Assembly: GCF_963259705.1 (NCBI RefSeq)
Contig: NC_081841.1
Location: forward strand, 113,558,979 to 113,622,978
Source of the DNA: Myotis daubentonii
Lineage: Eukaryota > Chordata > Mammalia > Chiroptera > Vespertilionidae
Length of the DNA: 64,000 nucleotides
Direction: 5' to 3'
Every line of letters starts with the position of its first letter. Position 1 is the first letter of the stretch. A model generated the notes under the pieces. The model did no database searches and had not been told where the DNA came from. It saw nothing but the letters and a program-made list of their open reading frames with translations. This document shows, in pieces, positions 34,279-46,553 of the stretch. The position numbers and the translations under genes were made by a program.

Positions 34279-34899
34279 CTGAAAGGATTAGTTAAAAAGA
34301 AAAAAAATCAATGAACAGAACTAGGTTTTCACCAAGGTTTTAAAATTTTTATACCAGAAAACAAACATTTCAAAGTTTGAAATGCATCTTTATAGAACCA
34401 TCAGCATCAACAAGTCCCCAGTAAAAATTAGCCATTTATTAGTCTGATCTTCTGGCAAACTATTCACAAGAACTACACTAAAAATGTTACTGCTCCACTC
34501 TTTATACAATCTTAAAACTGGTGGTTTTAACTAGCCCACTGTTAACCAATCATGAGTCTAACTTTAAATAAATAATGGTCAAAGTAAATTAATGTTTTCT
34601 TTATCATGTAAATTAGACATTCCTTTGTAGAAATAAATAAAATCAAACTGTTTTCAAGTACTCAACATGTACTTATTGATTTAATCCTCACAACAATTCC
34701 ATTAAGTTGGTTAGTATTGGTTAATTAGAAATAATTATTTTAAGTAGACACTCAGCATTCTAAGAGAACCTAACATGACAGAGACAATAAAATACTGAGT
34801 TATGTTTCTTGGATTTACTACTGGGAACCATGAGAAAGAAGATACCTACTAAAAAGGGCTCCTGATGGCTAACTAGACTCAAATTTAAAAAAACAAAAA

Positions 34900-35505
34900 T
34901 ACAGAGCCAAGCAGCCATTTCTGTACAGGCCTCTCATGCAAACTGCAATTCAGGAGAAGCCTGTACCAAGCAGCCTGCCTCTTGCATTTAACTGCCTGCC
35001 TGTACTGTATTCCGGGCATAGTCTGACAGGCCTTATAAAGGAGTTCCTGGAATTCTATTTCAACCAGTAGGATTGAGGCTTTCCCCATCCAACAGGAGCT
35101 GCGCAGCTACACCCCTTCAATTTCCTTACCAACCAATCAGAATGGTTCCATTCTGACCAATCAGGACAGTGTTTTCTGGTCCAATCAAACTTAAAGGATT
35201 TGGAGTCATCGTCATCGTTTGCTTGAGTACAAACCAATACCCGACCAGAGGCAGGAACTTATCTATATAAGTCAGCTACTCTCTGACTCTAAGAATGCTT
35301 TTGCTTTCCACCAAAGACTAAAAGGTGGAGCAGACCAGCAGAGAGCAGAGCAGAGCTGTCTAGCTTGAGAGGGGCCTGTCTCCAGGCCACCTTAATAGCA
35401 CTGCTGTTTTCACAGCCCTTGCTGTGTCAAAACTGAGCTACTTAACTGAAAAAAATTTCCTTCTTTACTGCACCCCAAACTGGGGATTTCTGTTGGCAAA
35501 CAATG
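34900..35505 (+). mobile_element. Probable ERV1-type solo LTR
   Basis: Several CCAATCA boxes (about 35130-35195), TATA-like CTATATAAGTC near 35272, and a GGATTTCTGTTGGCAAACA end. The left limit and target duplication were not found. Confidence 0.5.
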
Positions 35506-35958
35506 TTCATTTGACACTATCTATTATGAAGTAAAATTAAAATTACACAAAGCTGCCCTGCAAAGTCATATGGGAGGTCAGATTGTCAGTATACTGACAT
35601 TTGAGACTTAAGCTCACTTCCTAGAGATCTAATTTCAGAAGAGACTAGTTTAAATTGGAATAACCAAATTTATTCATTTACATTGAGATACATTATTTGA
35701 GTGACCAGAATATAACTGTGCCCATCACCCAAGACATGGCTCTAATATTTAAAAACTTGCTAGAATAATCCATTATGTGTGATGAACATAAGTCAAAGAA
35801 CACAAAATATTTCATATAAACAGAGTAAATTCTACCACACTACCACCATCTCTGACAAACAGAATATAAGCAAACAGGGATCAGGGTACTCAGATCTGAC
35901 TCTTTCTTGGAAAGTGCTTAATAAACATTTTCAAAATCTTCTTCTTTTCTTTTTTAAA

Positions 35959-36131
35959 CTAGAGGCCCAGCGCGGGAAATCACATGAGACCCAGCATCCC
36001 GCAGGTGCAGCGGGACCCAGAGTCCCTCCTGCTGGCGCTCCGGCAAGACCCATCAATGCACCTCCTGGTGACCAGTGGTTTGGTCGTTCTGGCGTTAGGT
36101 CGTTAAGGCCACTGGCTTTTTATAATATAGA
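35959..36131 (-). mobile_element. Short Helitron
   Basis: The minus strand starts TCTATATTATAAAAAGCC and ends CTAG at 35959 beyond CTGGGCCT. Its 3' hairpin is degenerate. A Ves SINE abuts it. Confidence 0.75.
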
Positions 36132-36133
36132 TA

Positions 36134-36336
36134 TGCTTTTATTGATTTCAGAGAGAGGAAGGGAGAGGGAGAGAAACATCAGTGATGATAGAGAATCATT
36201 GATAGGCTGCCTCCTGCATGCCCCCTACTGGTGATCGAGCTTGCAACCTGGGCATGTGCCCTGACCAGGAATCCAACCGTGACCTCCTGTTTCATGGGTT
36301 GATGCTCAAGCACTGAGCCACACCAGCTGGGCAAAT
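36134..36336 (-). mobile_element. Ves SINE
   Basis: Minus-strand copy: tail TTTTATTGATTTCAGAGAGA, body GCTGCCTCCTGCATGCCCCC, head CACTGAGCCACACCAGCTGG. Confidence 0.93.
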
Positions 36337-36952
36337 CCTTTTTCTTTTAAGGAATCTCTTTTTTCTTTTAGTTTCCTCAAAGTCTCTGTCCATCTTTTAT
36401 AAAAGTTAAACTTCAGGCACATTACAATAAAACTGATTTTTCCAAAGTATGATATATAACCATCTGAGGTATATGAAACAACTTCAAGTAATACACAAAT
36501 TATTTAAATTTGCGTCATTATGCATCTTAATATGCATTAGGAAAAAATACAACATCTTTCCCTCATTTTCATAGTTGTTATTGTTTAGGACAAAATTAAC
36601 AAATGAGACATCCAAATAAAAATATCAAAATAAAGCAGAGATGTGGATTTGACCAATAAAATAGTAAAGGTTATACTTAAATGACTAAAGTTTGAAAGTT
36701 TGGGAAAGGTTTTTTACTATGCCATGATTCCTCTAATATTAACTACATTCTCATCACCTTGATTAAACTTGAGCATTTCCAAATCTCCTCAAATAAAATG
36801 TTACAGACCTTTCTCAGGGTAGATTATTATAGATTGATAAGCCCTAACAATAGCACCCGTCTTTGCTCTTGGACCAAGAGTATCCTGGTAAATTGATCTG
36901 CTTGGAATGTTAGAATTATATCCTAAATTATCATCAGTCTCTTCTTCTAGAT

Positions 36953-37181
36953 CAGGTTTCTCAACCTTGGCATGACTTACGTTTTGGGTTGGATAATTTT
37001 TTTATTGATGGGGGATACTCTATTTAAATTTGTAGTAGTACCCCTAGCCTCTACCCATTATATGCCAGTAGCAGTAACATACTCCCCCCTTTTCAGTTGT
37101 GACACTGAAAATTATTTACAGACATTGTCAAAATATCCCAGGAAAGGGGGAGGGGAGATCACCCCTGGTTGAGATCCACTG
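36953..37181 (+). mobile_element. Old hAT non-autonomous element
   Basis: CAGGTTTCTCAACCTTGGCA at the left and GGTTGAGATCCACTG at the right are inverted ends. Flanks TTCTAGAT/CTCTAGAA form an aged 8-bp duplication. Same family as 56236. Confidence 0.75.
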
Positions 37182-37268
37182 CTCTAGAAAATGGGCGGGG
37201 GTTCAGCCCAGCTCAGCCCCTCAGGCAGAGCTTGGCCTCATTAGTGAAAATTTACTATTATACATCCA

Positions 37269-38401
37269 TCAACAGTAATAAAAGAGAAAAATGGTAATTG
37301 GCGTACGACGATACCCTTTTCATTGGCTAATCAGGGCTATATGCAAATTAACTGACAACTATGATTGGCAGTTAACTGCCAGCTAAGATTGGCAGTTATC
37401 TGCCAATAAGATGGTGGTTAATTTGCATATGTAGGCACAATGCAGGGAGGCGAAAGGGAAAGCAGGAAGAAGCCCCCTGCCACTGACAGTGATCGGAAAC
37501 CCAGGGGGGAGCTAAGAGCTGGGGGGCAGGGCAAAGGCGGCCCTGGGGCCGCCTTTGCCCTGCCCCCCAGCCATGATGGGAGAATCAAGCTCCTTTGCCG
37601 CCCTGGCCAGTGATAGCAGGAAGTAGGGGTGGAGCCAGCGATGGGAGCTGAACATGGTCGAAGCTGGCAGTCCCGGGAGCTAGGGGTCCCTTGCCTGGGC
37701 CTAAAGCGGAGCCCACGATCGCGGGGCCGCTGCAGCTGCGGGTCCCCGCTGCCCGAGCCGCACGCTTCAGCCAGAGGCGTTAGGCCTGGGCAGGGGCGGA
37801 GCCTGCAACCGCGGGGAGCTGGGGGTCCCCTGCCCAGGCCTGACACCTCTGCCAGAGGCCTTAGGCCTGGTCAAGGGGCCGATCCGGTGATTGGTGATCG
37901 GAGGGTGATGAGGGTCAACTCCTCTGGCCGAGGCATCAGGCCTGGGCGGGGGGCGCAGCCGGGGATTGGGGGGATATGATGGTCCCCTTGCCCAGGGCTG
38001 AAGCCTGGGTCAGCGGCGTCAGGCTTGGGCAGGGGGTGGAGCAAGTGATCAGAGGGAGATGGGGGTCCCCTGCCCAGGCATGATTCCTGGGCCAGAGGCC
38101 TCAGGCCTGGGCGGGGGCCAGAGCCAGTGATTGAGGGGAGGTGGGGGTCCCCTGTCCAAGCCTGACACCTCTGGCGGAGGCGTCAGGCCTGGGCAAGGGG
38201 CCGATCAGGTGATCAGAGGGTGATGGGAGTCTACGCCTCTGGCTGAGGCATCAGGCCTGGGCAAGGGGCAGAGCCAGCAATCGGAGGGGTCTGGGGGTCA
38301 ACGCCTGAGGGCTCCCAGTATGTGAGAGGGGGCAGGCTGGGCTGAGGGACACTCCCCCCCACACACACCCAGTGCACGAATTTTGTGCACCGGGCCCCTA
38401 G
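37269..38401 (+). mobile_element. Helitron with internal minisatellite
   Basis: Starts near TCAACAGTAATAAAAGAGAA (second subfamily) and ends with hairpin GTGCACGAATTTTGTGCAC and CTAG at 38398-38401. Inside, about 37790-38320 repeats a unit of roughly 80 bp built on CAGGCCTGGGCGGGGG and GATGGGGGTCCC. ORFs of 116-142 residues come from this. Confidence 0.9.
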
Positions 38402-38688
38402 TATGTTACATAAATTTCTTTTGAAATTAAAGTTATTAGGTTTCTTCTTCAGATAAAGAATTAAATACCTGTCATCACAAATTTAATACTAAAATAAAAC
38501 TTTGTTAAAATAAAAAAAAGAAAAAGGCTATCATTCAAAGTTCAAATTTTTCATTAATACATTGAAAAGGAACTAGAACTTATAATCTTTTTGCACTTAC
38601 TGTCTTAGATACATTATAAATATTAACAAACAAAAATGATGTACTTTACACATATTTCAAATTATGTTTACATTTTTCTTTGGCTTAC

Positions 38689-39498
38689 CTGAAGAAACCC
38701 AGGAGGACGGTTTAGAACTGTATCAAGAGAATTATCCAAGAATCTCACAATTCGAAGATATCCAGGATATGAAGGTGCACTAACCTCCCCTGCAGGATTT
38801 ACAAAAAAAATCTGTACTCCATTTGGTATCAAAATCAACTCATCTGCATCAAGCCCTAAGGTCTCAAGAGGAGGTGGCTGAGAATGATTTCTGTAGAAGT
38901 CTTCTCCAACTGATGAAAATTCCCCAGATTCTGTCCCATATGATACAGTATAGTGACCCTCAGCAGCTTGAGGAGTATAAGCAGGAGGTGCTTCTGCTGG
39001 ATGACTTTGAGATGGTAAGGATAGAGAACTAGGTGCAGGAACTGACCCTGTACTGGTAGCTGAAGTGTTTCCATTTACCTCAGTGGGCTGAGGAGGTGAA
39101 CTAAAGGACTGAGGTGCCAGTGACTTTTCAGGTGTGTGTTTAGGTGGAAATTCTGGATATAACTTGGGCACCTCCTGAAGATCATTCCTTAGAGAAGTGG
39201 CAAGGCCCTTCTCTAGAATTTCCAACCTGGTACGTACATTCTGTAGTGTTTCTTTCATTTTCTGTTGCATCTGCCTAGCAGATTCCCACCCAGGACCTGT
39301 GTGCTCAGGGTCTGTTGATGAAATGCTGATTCCTCTGAGCAGGTGTCCTATTCCTTGCTTATAGTAGTTCTTTGCTTCTTCCTTTTGACCTAATTCATCT
39401 GTATTCAGTCCTTTATTAACAAATAAAAAGGCTTTTTTGTATGCTTCCTTGATGATCTTAATTTCAGCAGGTTCTCCATTTTGTGCCTCTTGCTCCAT
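38689..39498 (-). CDS. SPART: SPART coding exon 1, MIT domain and PPxY
   Basis: Start ATG at 39498-39496, two bases after the acceptor TTTTGCAG, so the exon opens almost at the start codon and the 5'UTR lies in an upstream exon. It ends CTTCAG before GTAAGC at 38688. Its 270 codons open EPAEIKIIKEAYKKAFLFVN, the MIT domain helices (about 10-95), which bind ESCRT-III-type tails and place spartin on endosomes and midbodies. A Ser/Pro linker follows, with PPAY at 171-174 (Nedd4-family WW-domain binding) and a conserved block from about 205, including LGLDADELILIPNGVQIFFV. The open frame runs six codons into the intron (VSQRKM), which is not coding. Confidence 0.97.
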
Positions 39499-39559
39499 TT
39501 CTGCAAAACAGGAAATTATCTTTAATTATCTTTGGTACTTGTTTACTTACTTACAATGA

Positions 39560-39695
39560 ACTTCTCCTACCTGAATATATTTCAAGAGGACAGGAGCTTT
39601 GCTGTCCTGTTCACTACTGTATTCCCTAAGCCTACTAGATCTGACATAGAGAAAGCACTCAATATGTGTTTAATGGATAAATAAACAATGCTCTT
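39560..39695 (+). repeat. L2 3'-end relic
   Basis: TATTCCCTAAGCCTACTAGA, then CACTCAATATGTGTTTAATG fits the L2 terminus. Confidence 0.6.
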
Positions 39696-40019
39696 GGTCC
39701 TAAATATCATTTTAATTAAAAATAGAAAAGAATAAGGCAGACTAAAATTACTGAATAATTTTCTTGTTCCAGTTTCTTATAAAACATAAAATTTCCTGTC
39801 TCATATCTTTAATATTGGAATTACAATATAAATACAGACTATGCCCAGCTAATTAAAAATGAGGTTGAATCATACATTGGAGATGGCAAAAATGAGAAAA
39901 AAATACCTGGATGAAGCTTTAAAGTTACCTCACTTCCATTTAAAGAGGGCAGGGTACTCACAAGCAGTTAAACCCTGCTATCTCCCAAAAGTCCATTAAA
40001 ATCACTCTAACAAGATTAT

Positions 40020-40666
40020 TAAAAAGGCATAACACAACCGTTCTTTTTAATGAGAAAAAGGCATGAATAGGTACTTTATCAAAGAACATATTTAAATGGC
40101 ATGTGAAAAGGTAATTCAACATATTATTCCCTCAGGGAAATGAAACTAAAACCCACAGCAGTATGACTACACACTTATCACAGATGGCTAAGTTGAAAAG
40201 ACTGACTAGTGTTAGAAAAGACAGCAACTAGAACTCTCATACTTTGCTGATATAAGTAAAAAATGGTGCAGACACTTTGGAAAACTGGCAATTTCTATTA
40301 AAACTAAATATTTACTCTACAATCCCCCTCATCGGTATGTAACCAAAAAAAAATGAATAAATACACACACCCAAAACATGTACAATGATATTCATAGCGG
40401 GTTTATTCACAAAAGCCAAAAACTTGAAACAACTCAAATGCCCACTCACAGAAGAAGGGATAAATATAGTGGTATATTTATATAATGCTATAGTATATAG
40501 TACATAGGAACTAAAAAATAAGACGAATCTCACCAATTCTTGGAGCAAAAGAAGCCAGATAAAAAAGATTTCACATTGAGACAACATAATACATGAATGA
40601 TTCTGTAAAGTTGAAAAATAGGCAAAGCTAGTATATGGTGATAGAAATAAAAATAATGCTTATAGG
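40020..40666 (+). repeat. Old L1 3' region
   Basis: Degenerate L1 ORF2 end and 3'UTR: ACAATGATATTCATAGCGGG, CAACTCAAATGCCCACTCAC, AGAAGCCAGATAAAAAAG. It continues past the hAT MITE to about 41010. Confidence 0.7.
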
Positions 40667-40902
40667 TCAGTGATGGTGAACCTTTTGAGCTCGGCGTGTC
40701 AGCATTTTGAAAAACCCTAACTTAATTCTGGTGCTGTGTCACATATAGAAATTTTTTGATATTTGCAACCATAGTAAAACAAAGATTTATATTTTTGATA
40801 TTTATTTTATATATTTAAATGCCATTCAACAAAGAAAAATCAACCAAAAAAATGAGTTCGTGTGTCACCTCTGACACGGGTGTCATAGGTTCACCATCAC
40901 TA
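40667..40902 (+). mobile_element. hAT MITE
   Basis: Inverted ends CAGTGATGGTGAACCTTTTG and GGTTCACCATCACTA. Perfect duplication TTATAGGT at 40659-40666 and 40903-40910. Confidence 0.95.
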
Positions 40903-41072
40903 TTATAGGTGGTAGATACAGATTTGGAAAGTATATAGAGGACCTTATTATATATGGAAGTGTTCTTTATCTTGATCTGAGAGATGACTGCATACATAAA
41001 AAAATCATTAGGCTATAAATTTAAGATCAGTGTACTACATGTGTTTATGTTATTATGTAATTTTTTAAAAAT

Positions 41073-41454
41073 TCTATATAATAAAAGGCCAGTGACTGTA
41101 ATGGTGGAACGACCGGAACAACTGATCGACCCATCGCTATGAGGTGCATTGACCACCTCTCGGTCCTTCCCCCGCTCCTGCAGGCTCCAATTGCTGGATG
41201 GCCAACGGACAACCACGGGGAACCAGGGTGGGTGGTGGCGGGGCGGGACTGGGGACTGGCAAGCGGGAGGAAGGCAGACCTCTTGGTCCCTCCCCCCGGC
41301 CCGCAGGCTCAGACTGATCACCCCAATGGGGAACTGGGGTGGGTGGAGGTGGCAGGGCGAGACTGGGGACTGGTGGGCAGGTGGAAGATGGACCTGATCG
41401 CAGGCTAGGCCTAGGGACCCTACCCATGCATGATTTCATGCGCTGGGCCTCTAG
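41073..41454 (+). mobile_element. Non-autonomous Helitron
   Basis: Starts TCTATATAATAAAAGGCC, includes GGAACGACCGGAACAACTG, and ends with CATGATTTCATG and CTAG at 41451-41454. No CTCF-like motif, unlike most relatives. ORFs of 82-162 residues here are shadows. Confidence 0.92.
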
Positions 41455-43019
41455 TGGGTAAATAAAGCCATAAATCACAAGGAGAAAGATGAAGGATAAA
41501 CTGGAAAACAAACAAACAAGGGGTAACTCACAAAACAGACCAAAGAAAGCTGAAGTCCAGCTGTCAGTGAGGAAATCAGAGAAGCAGTCCCTTTTACAGT
41601 ACATGACAGAACCTCCCAAAGGCATAGAAAGTAATGATATTTAAGCTTCCTCTGGAAATGGGAGTAGAGGTAGAGCTGAGGAAAAAGGACTGAAAAAAAG
41701 CTCATTTACACATTAAGACCCTTGGATCTCTCCTACACCAAGCACCCAAGACACTATTTCCCTCCATCCCTGAAAGAAGACTGAATTTTAATTCAAGAAT
41801 ACAAAATAAAATGTCTTTGGACAGGGGATTATCAGGCATTATTAAGGGTAAATACCAAAAACAGAAGAATTAAATGAAAACTTACACATGATATGAAGAC
41901 ACTCAGCCTTCTCTCCCCAACTTGATTCTTAAGAGTTCTGACAGCAGAGATTAAAAATGGTGGAGTAAGTGGATGTTGCATGGCCATGCTCCCAGGACCA
42001 AATTGGAATTACAATTAAATACAGAAAAACTTCCTGAATAATCAAATGAAGACTCTCTGTAGAGAACCCTGATAACCGAGGATGGAAAGTGGAGACTGCA
42101 TAGAGACTGGTAGGAGGGGCAGAAGCGAGAAAGGGCTGGCTCGATTATCACAGACTGTAACTGAAGTTTTGGAGAGCTATCTCAGCTGTGGGGGATTCTC
42201 ATTGAGAATTCTGGAGTCTAATCTCCAAGCTGGGCCCCCCAGCAGAAAGCACCAGAACTGGGAAGGGTACCCACATAATGTTTTCTGTGAAAAGCAGCAG
42301 GGTTACTGTCTGCCAGGGAGAGATGGCTAGAAATTCAGGGACTCTCTTAAAAAGCCAACACACAAAACTTTGTGTGCAGCACTCACCTTGTGCTCTGGTA
42401 GAAGGCAGGCAGAGTGGACTAGAGCTGTGCAAGCAGAAGCCAGGGTTGGGGGCCCCGGGGTTAGAGCTCAGAAGGCAGATACCCTGGTTTCCTGTGCTGA
42501 GTTATTCCCTTATGCTGCATAGATTATCTTTCTCACACAGACAATTGCTATCTAGGCGGTTTTGTATAGGGGTAAGATAATTGAACCACCCTATTGGAAA
42601 ACACCTTGCCCCATGGTGTGGAGTTTCTGAGGCCCATTAAGAGGCTGAGAATAACAATTAGCCTTCAGGCAGAAGCAATTGTCCCCCCCCCCGCCCCCCC
42701 CCCCGATTGGAAAAATTCTCACCATCCTGTGGAAAATTGTCTGAGGGCTATCCAAGACTAAATCCAATCAATCTGCAAGGAGAAGCAGTCTCTGGATGCT
42801 TTGAGTCTTTGCCTGATCTAATTAGTCAGAAACTGCAGTTGACACTGTCCTTAACTAGAGATTGAGAAGTGTGGCAAATCTACCTAATACGTAGTCACAA
42901 ACTCAAACAGGCAGTCAAAATTAGGAGACAAAGAAACAACCCCAAAATGAAAGAACAATTTCTCCAGAAGAAGAGATAAATGAAATAGAGATAAGGAATT
43001 TATCTGAGAGTTCAGAATA

Positions 43020-44000
43020 ATGATGGTAAAGATGCTCAACAGCATGAGAAAAGATATGAAGGCAGAAGTAAAGGATGACATAGCACAAATAAAGAACACA
43101 TTGGAAGGAATACACAGCAGATTAGGGAAAGCTGAGGATAGGATCAGTGAATTAGAAGACAGAGTAGAAAAATATCAACCAAAAACCAACCAAACAAAAC
43201 AACAACAAAAACGGGAGGACAGCTTAAAGGAGATATGGTACAACATGAAATGTAGCAATATTTACATAGCAGGTGTGCCAGAAGAGGTGGAAAGGGAGAA
43301 AGAGATAGAAAACCTGTTTGAAGAAATAATGGCATAAAACTTCACCAACTTGGTGAAGGAAAGGTCACACAAGTTCAGGAGACACATAGAGTCCCAAGCA
43401 AGAAGTACCAAAATTTTAAAAAAGATAAATAAAACCCTAAATTTTAAACACATCATAATTAAAGTCTCAAAAATTAAAACAGAGAATATTAACACATTGT
43501 TTGGGGGTAGTTTTATCACGCGCTAACAGGTGGCGCAGGCATTTTTGCTAATTTTTGCGCAAATGGCAACATTCAGTAAAATTATAACTTTAGTTTACGT
43601 ATTTATACATTACCCGCATTCTACCGCTACTCTATAAAAAACGTATTAATACGTGTCCCGCGCTCTACTACACTGGTAGAACGTATAAACACGTTTCCCA
43701 CATACAATGTGTTAAATGTAGCAAGAGAAAAGGAACTGTTACCTAAAACGGAGCTCCCATAAGGCTGTCATCTGATTTGTCATCAGAAACTGTGCAGGCC
43801 AGAAAGGAATGGCATGAAGTAGTCAAGGTAATAGAAAGCAAGGATTTGAAAACCAAGATTACTATATCCAGGAAGACTATAATTCAAAATAGATGGTGAA
43901 ATAAAGAGCTTTCTAGACAAGAAAAGTCTAAACGAGCTCATCACTACTAAAGCAGCACAACAAGAAATGCTAAAGGGACTGCTGAATGAGAAGAAAAAAC
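43020..44000 (+). pseudogene. L1 ORF1, broken
   Basis: Coiled-coil and RRM region open in 43020-43337 (DIAQIKNTLEGIHSRLGKAE, then MKCSNIYIAGVPEEVERE) and ending at a TAA. It continues with stops, a piggyBac-type MITE at 43493-43711, and the C-terminal part to about 44000. Confidence 0.8.
43493..43711. mobile_element. piggyBac-type MITE in L1 ORF1
   Basis: Flanked by TTAA at 43489-43492 and 43712-43715, with short inverted ends CACATTGTTTGGG and CCACATACAATGTG. It contains ACGTATTAATACGTG and CGTATAAACACG. L1 sequence resumes exactly after the second TTAA. Class is inferred from the TTAA target. Confidence 0.85.
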
Positions 44001-45513
44001 AGAGAGAGAAACCTAGGCATACAGAATTAAAATGGCAATAAATAAGTACCTATCAATAATAACCATAAATGTAAATGGATTAAATGCTCCAATCAAAAGG
44101 CATAGGGTAGCTGAATGGATACAAAAACATAACCCAACTATATACTGTCTACAAGAGACCCACCTCAGGACAAAAGACTCACACAGGATGAGAGTGAAGG
44201 GCTGGAAAATTTTTTTCAATATAAATGAAAAAGAGAAAAAAGCTGGAGTAGCAACACCCATATCAGATCACTACATAATACTAAAGGGATCGATCCAATA
44301 AGAGAATATAACCCTGGTAAACATATATGCACCCAATATAGGAGCACCTAAATATTTTTAAAAACTTGTAGAGGATTTTAAGGAAAAGATCAATAACAAT
44401 ACAGTCATAGTAGGGGATTTTAACTTCCAGTAAAGTAGATGACTTCACTGGATAGATCTTCCAGACAAAAAATTAACAAGGAAACAGTGACTCTAAAGGA
44501 CACACTGGATCAGATGGATTTAACTGACATTTATAGAACAATTCACCCCAAAGCTGCAGAATACACATTCTTCTGAAGTACATACACATGGGTCATTCAC
44601 AAAGATAGATGACATGTGAGGACCCAAAACAAGTCCCTACATGTTCAAAAAGACTGAAATCATATAAAGCATCTACTCAGATCAGAGTGTAATGAAATTA
44701 GAAATCAGCTACAGTAAAAACACATGGAGGCTAAATATCATGTTATTAAACAATGAATGGGTTACCAATGAGATCAAGAAAGAAATTAAAAACTTCTTGG
44801 AAATAAATGAAAATTAACAAACAACCACCCCAAATCTCTGGGGCACAGTGAAAGCAGTCCTAAGAGGGAACTTCATAGCACAGGCCTACCTCAAAAACAA
44901 AAAACAAAAAAAACACACACAAAACACAAGAAAAATTAGTAATAAACTATTAAGTTTACAACTTAAAAAACTACAAAAAGAACAACAATAAAAGCCCAGA
45001 GTAAGTAGAAGGAAGGAAATAATAAAGATCAGAGTAGAAATAAATGACATAGAGAATAAAAAAAAATACAAAAAAAATCAATGAAACCAAGAGCTGGATC
45101 TTTGAAAGGATAAGATTTATGAACAATTAGCTGGACTCATCAAGAAACAAAGAGAGAGGACCCACATCAGAAACAAAAGCAGAGAAGTAACCACTGACAC
45201 TACAGAAATACAAACAATTTTAAGAAAATACTATGAACAACCATATGCCAACAAGCAGGACAAAGTGCATAAAATAGAAATATTTCTAGAAAAATATAAT
45301 CTCCAAAGACTGACTCTAGAAGTATAAGAAAACCTGATTAGGTCTATAACAAAGGATGAAATAGAAGCAGTATTAAAAAAAACTCCCAACAAACAAAAGC
45401 CTAGATCTAGACTACTATACAGGGGCGTTTTACCAAACATTCAAAGAACTACTATCACCTATCCTCCTCAAACTCTTCCAAAAAATTCCAAGAGGAAGGC
45501 ACACTTCCAAAAT

Positions 45514-45598
45514 CTTTTTTTTTTGAAGTTTCAAGTACATCCCACAATTTTATTCCTAGGTACAATTCCTAGATACATTCTTTCTTTCTTTTTTTTTT
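45514..45598 (-). other. Probable 3'-transduced sequence of element B
   Basis: Minus strand, after the first A-rich tail (about 45598-45580): a ~60-bp stretch including TGTATCTAGGAATTGTACC and AGGAATAAAATTGTGGG, then a second A run next to the target duplication. Tail-unique-tail structure is typical of read-through past a weak poly(A) signal. Confidence 0.65.
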
Positions 45599-45769
45599 TT
45601 CATGTGTTTTCTTCTTTATTTTTTTTAAATAAATCTTTATTGTTTGGATTATTACAGTTGTTCCCCATTTTTCCCCCCATAGCTCCCCTCCACCCAGTTC
45701 CCACACCACCCTCTGCCCTTACCCCCCCATTGTCCTCATCTATAGGTGTACGATTTTTGTCGCCGGGTC

Positions 45770-46068
45770 AAAGGTCATACACATGGAAACTGTATCTATT
45801 TCCATCTTCGACATGTCCCTGTGTTCGGAAAGGTCTCTCACGACTTGTTCACGCTCTACTCAGAAAGGGTGCGGAGCCATGTTACAGCTTTTTAAAATAA
45901 TGTATCCTCTTATGTTTAAAATGAGGATTTCGCTCCCAAAACTGAGGAGAAAGCAACACTACAGCTGCTCTCGCCCCTCTCGCCCTCTGGGTGATAGTTG
46001 TGCGTGGGGCTGCGAGCTGGTTCGCGGGCCATCAATGAAGCCATCTGGGTGGCTCGCGTGGTTCTGCC
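45770..46068 (-). other. Unrecognised segment of element B
   Basis: Between VNTR and L1 3'UTR. It is not L1-like and is absent from copy A. Minus-strand frames include ERNPHFKHKRIHYFKK and EQVVRDLSEHRDMSKMEIDT with stops between, so it might be another host-derived exon fragment. I could not identify it. Confidence 0.4.
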
Positions 46069-46069
46069 G

Positions 46070-46553
<484 letters not shown>

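Larger units (their letters stand above)
34279..38688 (-). other. SPART: SPART intron 1 within the coding region (4.4 kb)
   Basis: Holds a MIR relic near 34640-34740, an LTR relic, two Helitrons, a Ves SINE and a MER-type hAT relic. Stretches 34290-34880, 35520-35950, 36340-36940 and 38405-38688 show no gene. Confidence 0.85.
1392..39500 (-). other. SPART: SPART (SPG20, spartin) gene, complete coding region in eight exons
   Basis: Eight exons join into 2019 bp, 672 codons plus TGA, about six residues longer than human spartin (666). Spartin is a cytosolic and membrane-associated protein of endosomal trafficking, cytokinesis and lipid-droplet turnover. Its N-terminal MIT domain binds ESCRT-III-type proteins such as IST1, and its PPxY motif recruits Nedd4-family E3 ligases. 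Loss in humans causes Troyer syndrome. Visible here: MIT domain about residues 10-95, a Ser/Pro-rich linker, PPAY at 171-174, a conserved middle region about 210-336, a basic variable linker about 337-400, and the senescence domain about 430-615 with a Lys-rich C-terminus. Intron phases are 0,0,0,1,1,1,2. All introns are GT-AG and no frame break was found, so the gene appears functional. The extra residues lie mainly around 355-395 and at the C-terminus. Upstream non-coding exon(s) were not identified. Confidence 0.96.

Noticed and set aside
38668..38688. Six extra codons after the spartin exon
   Set aside because: They follow a consensus GTAAGC donor, and the next exon continues the conserved protein exactly.
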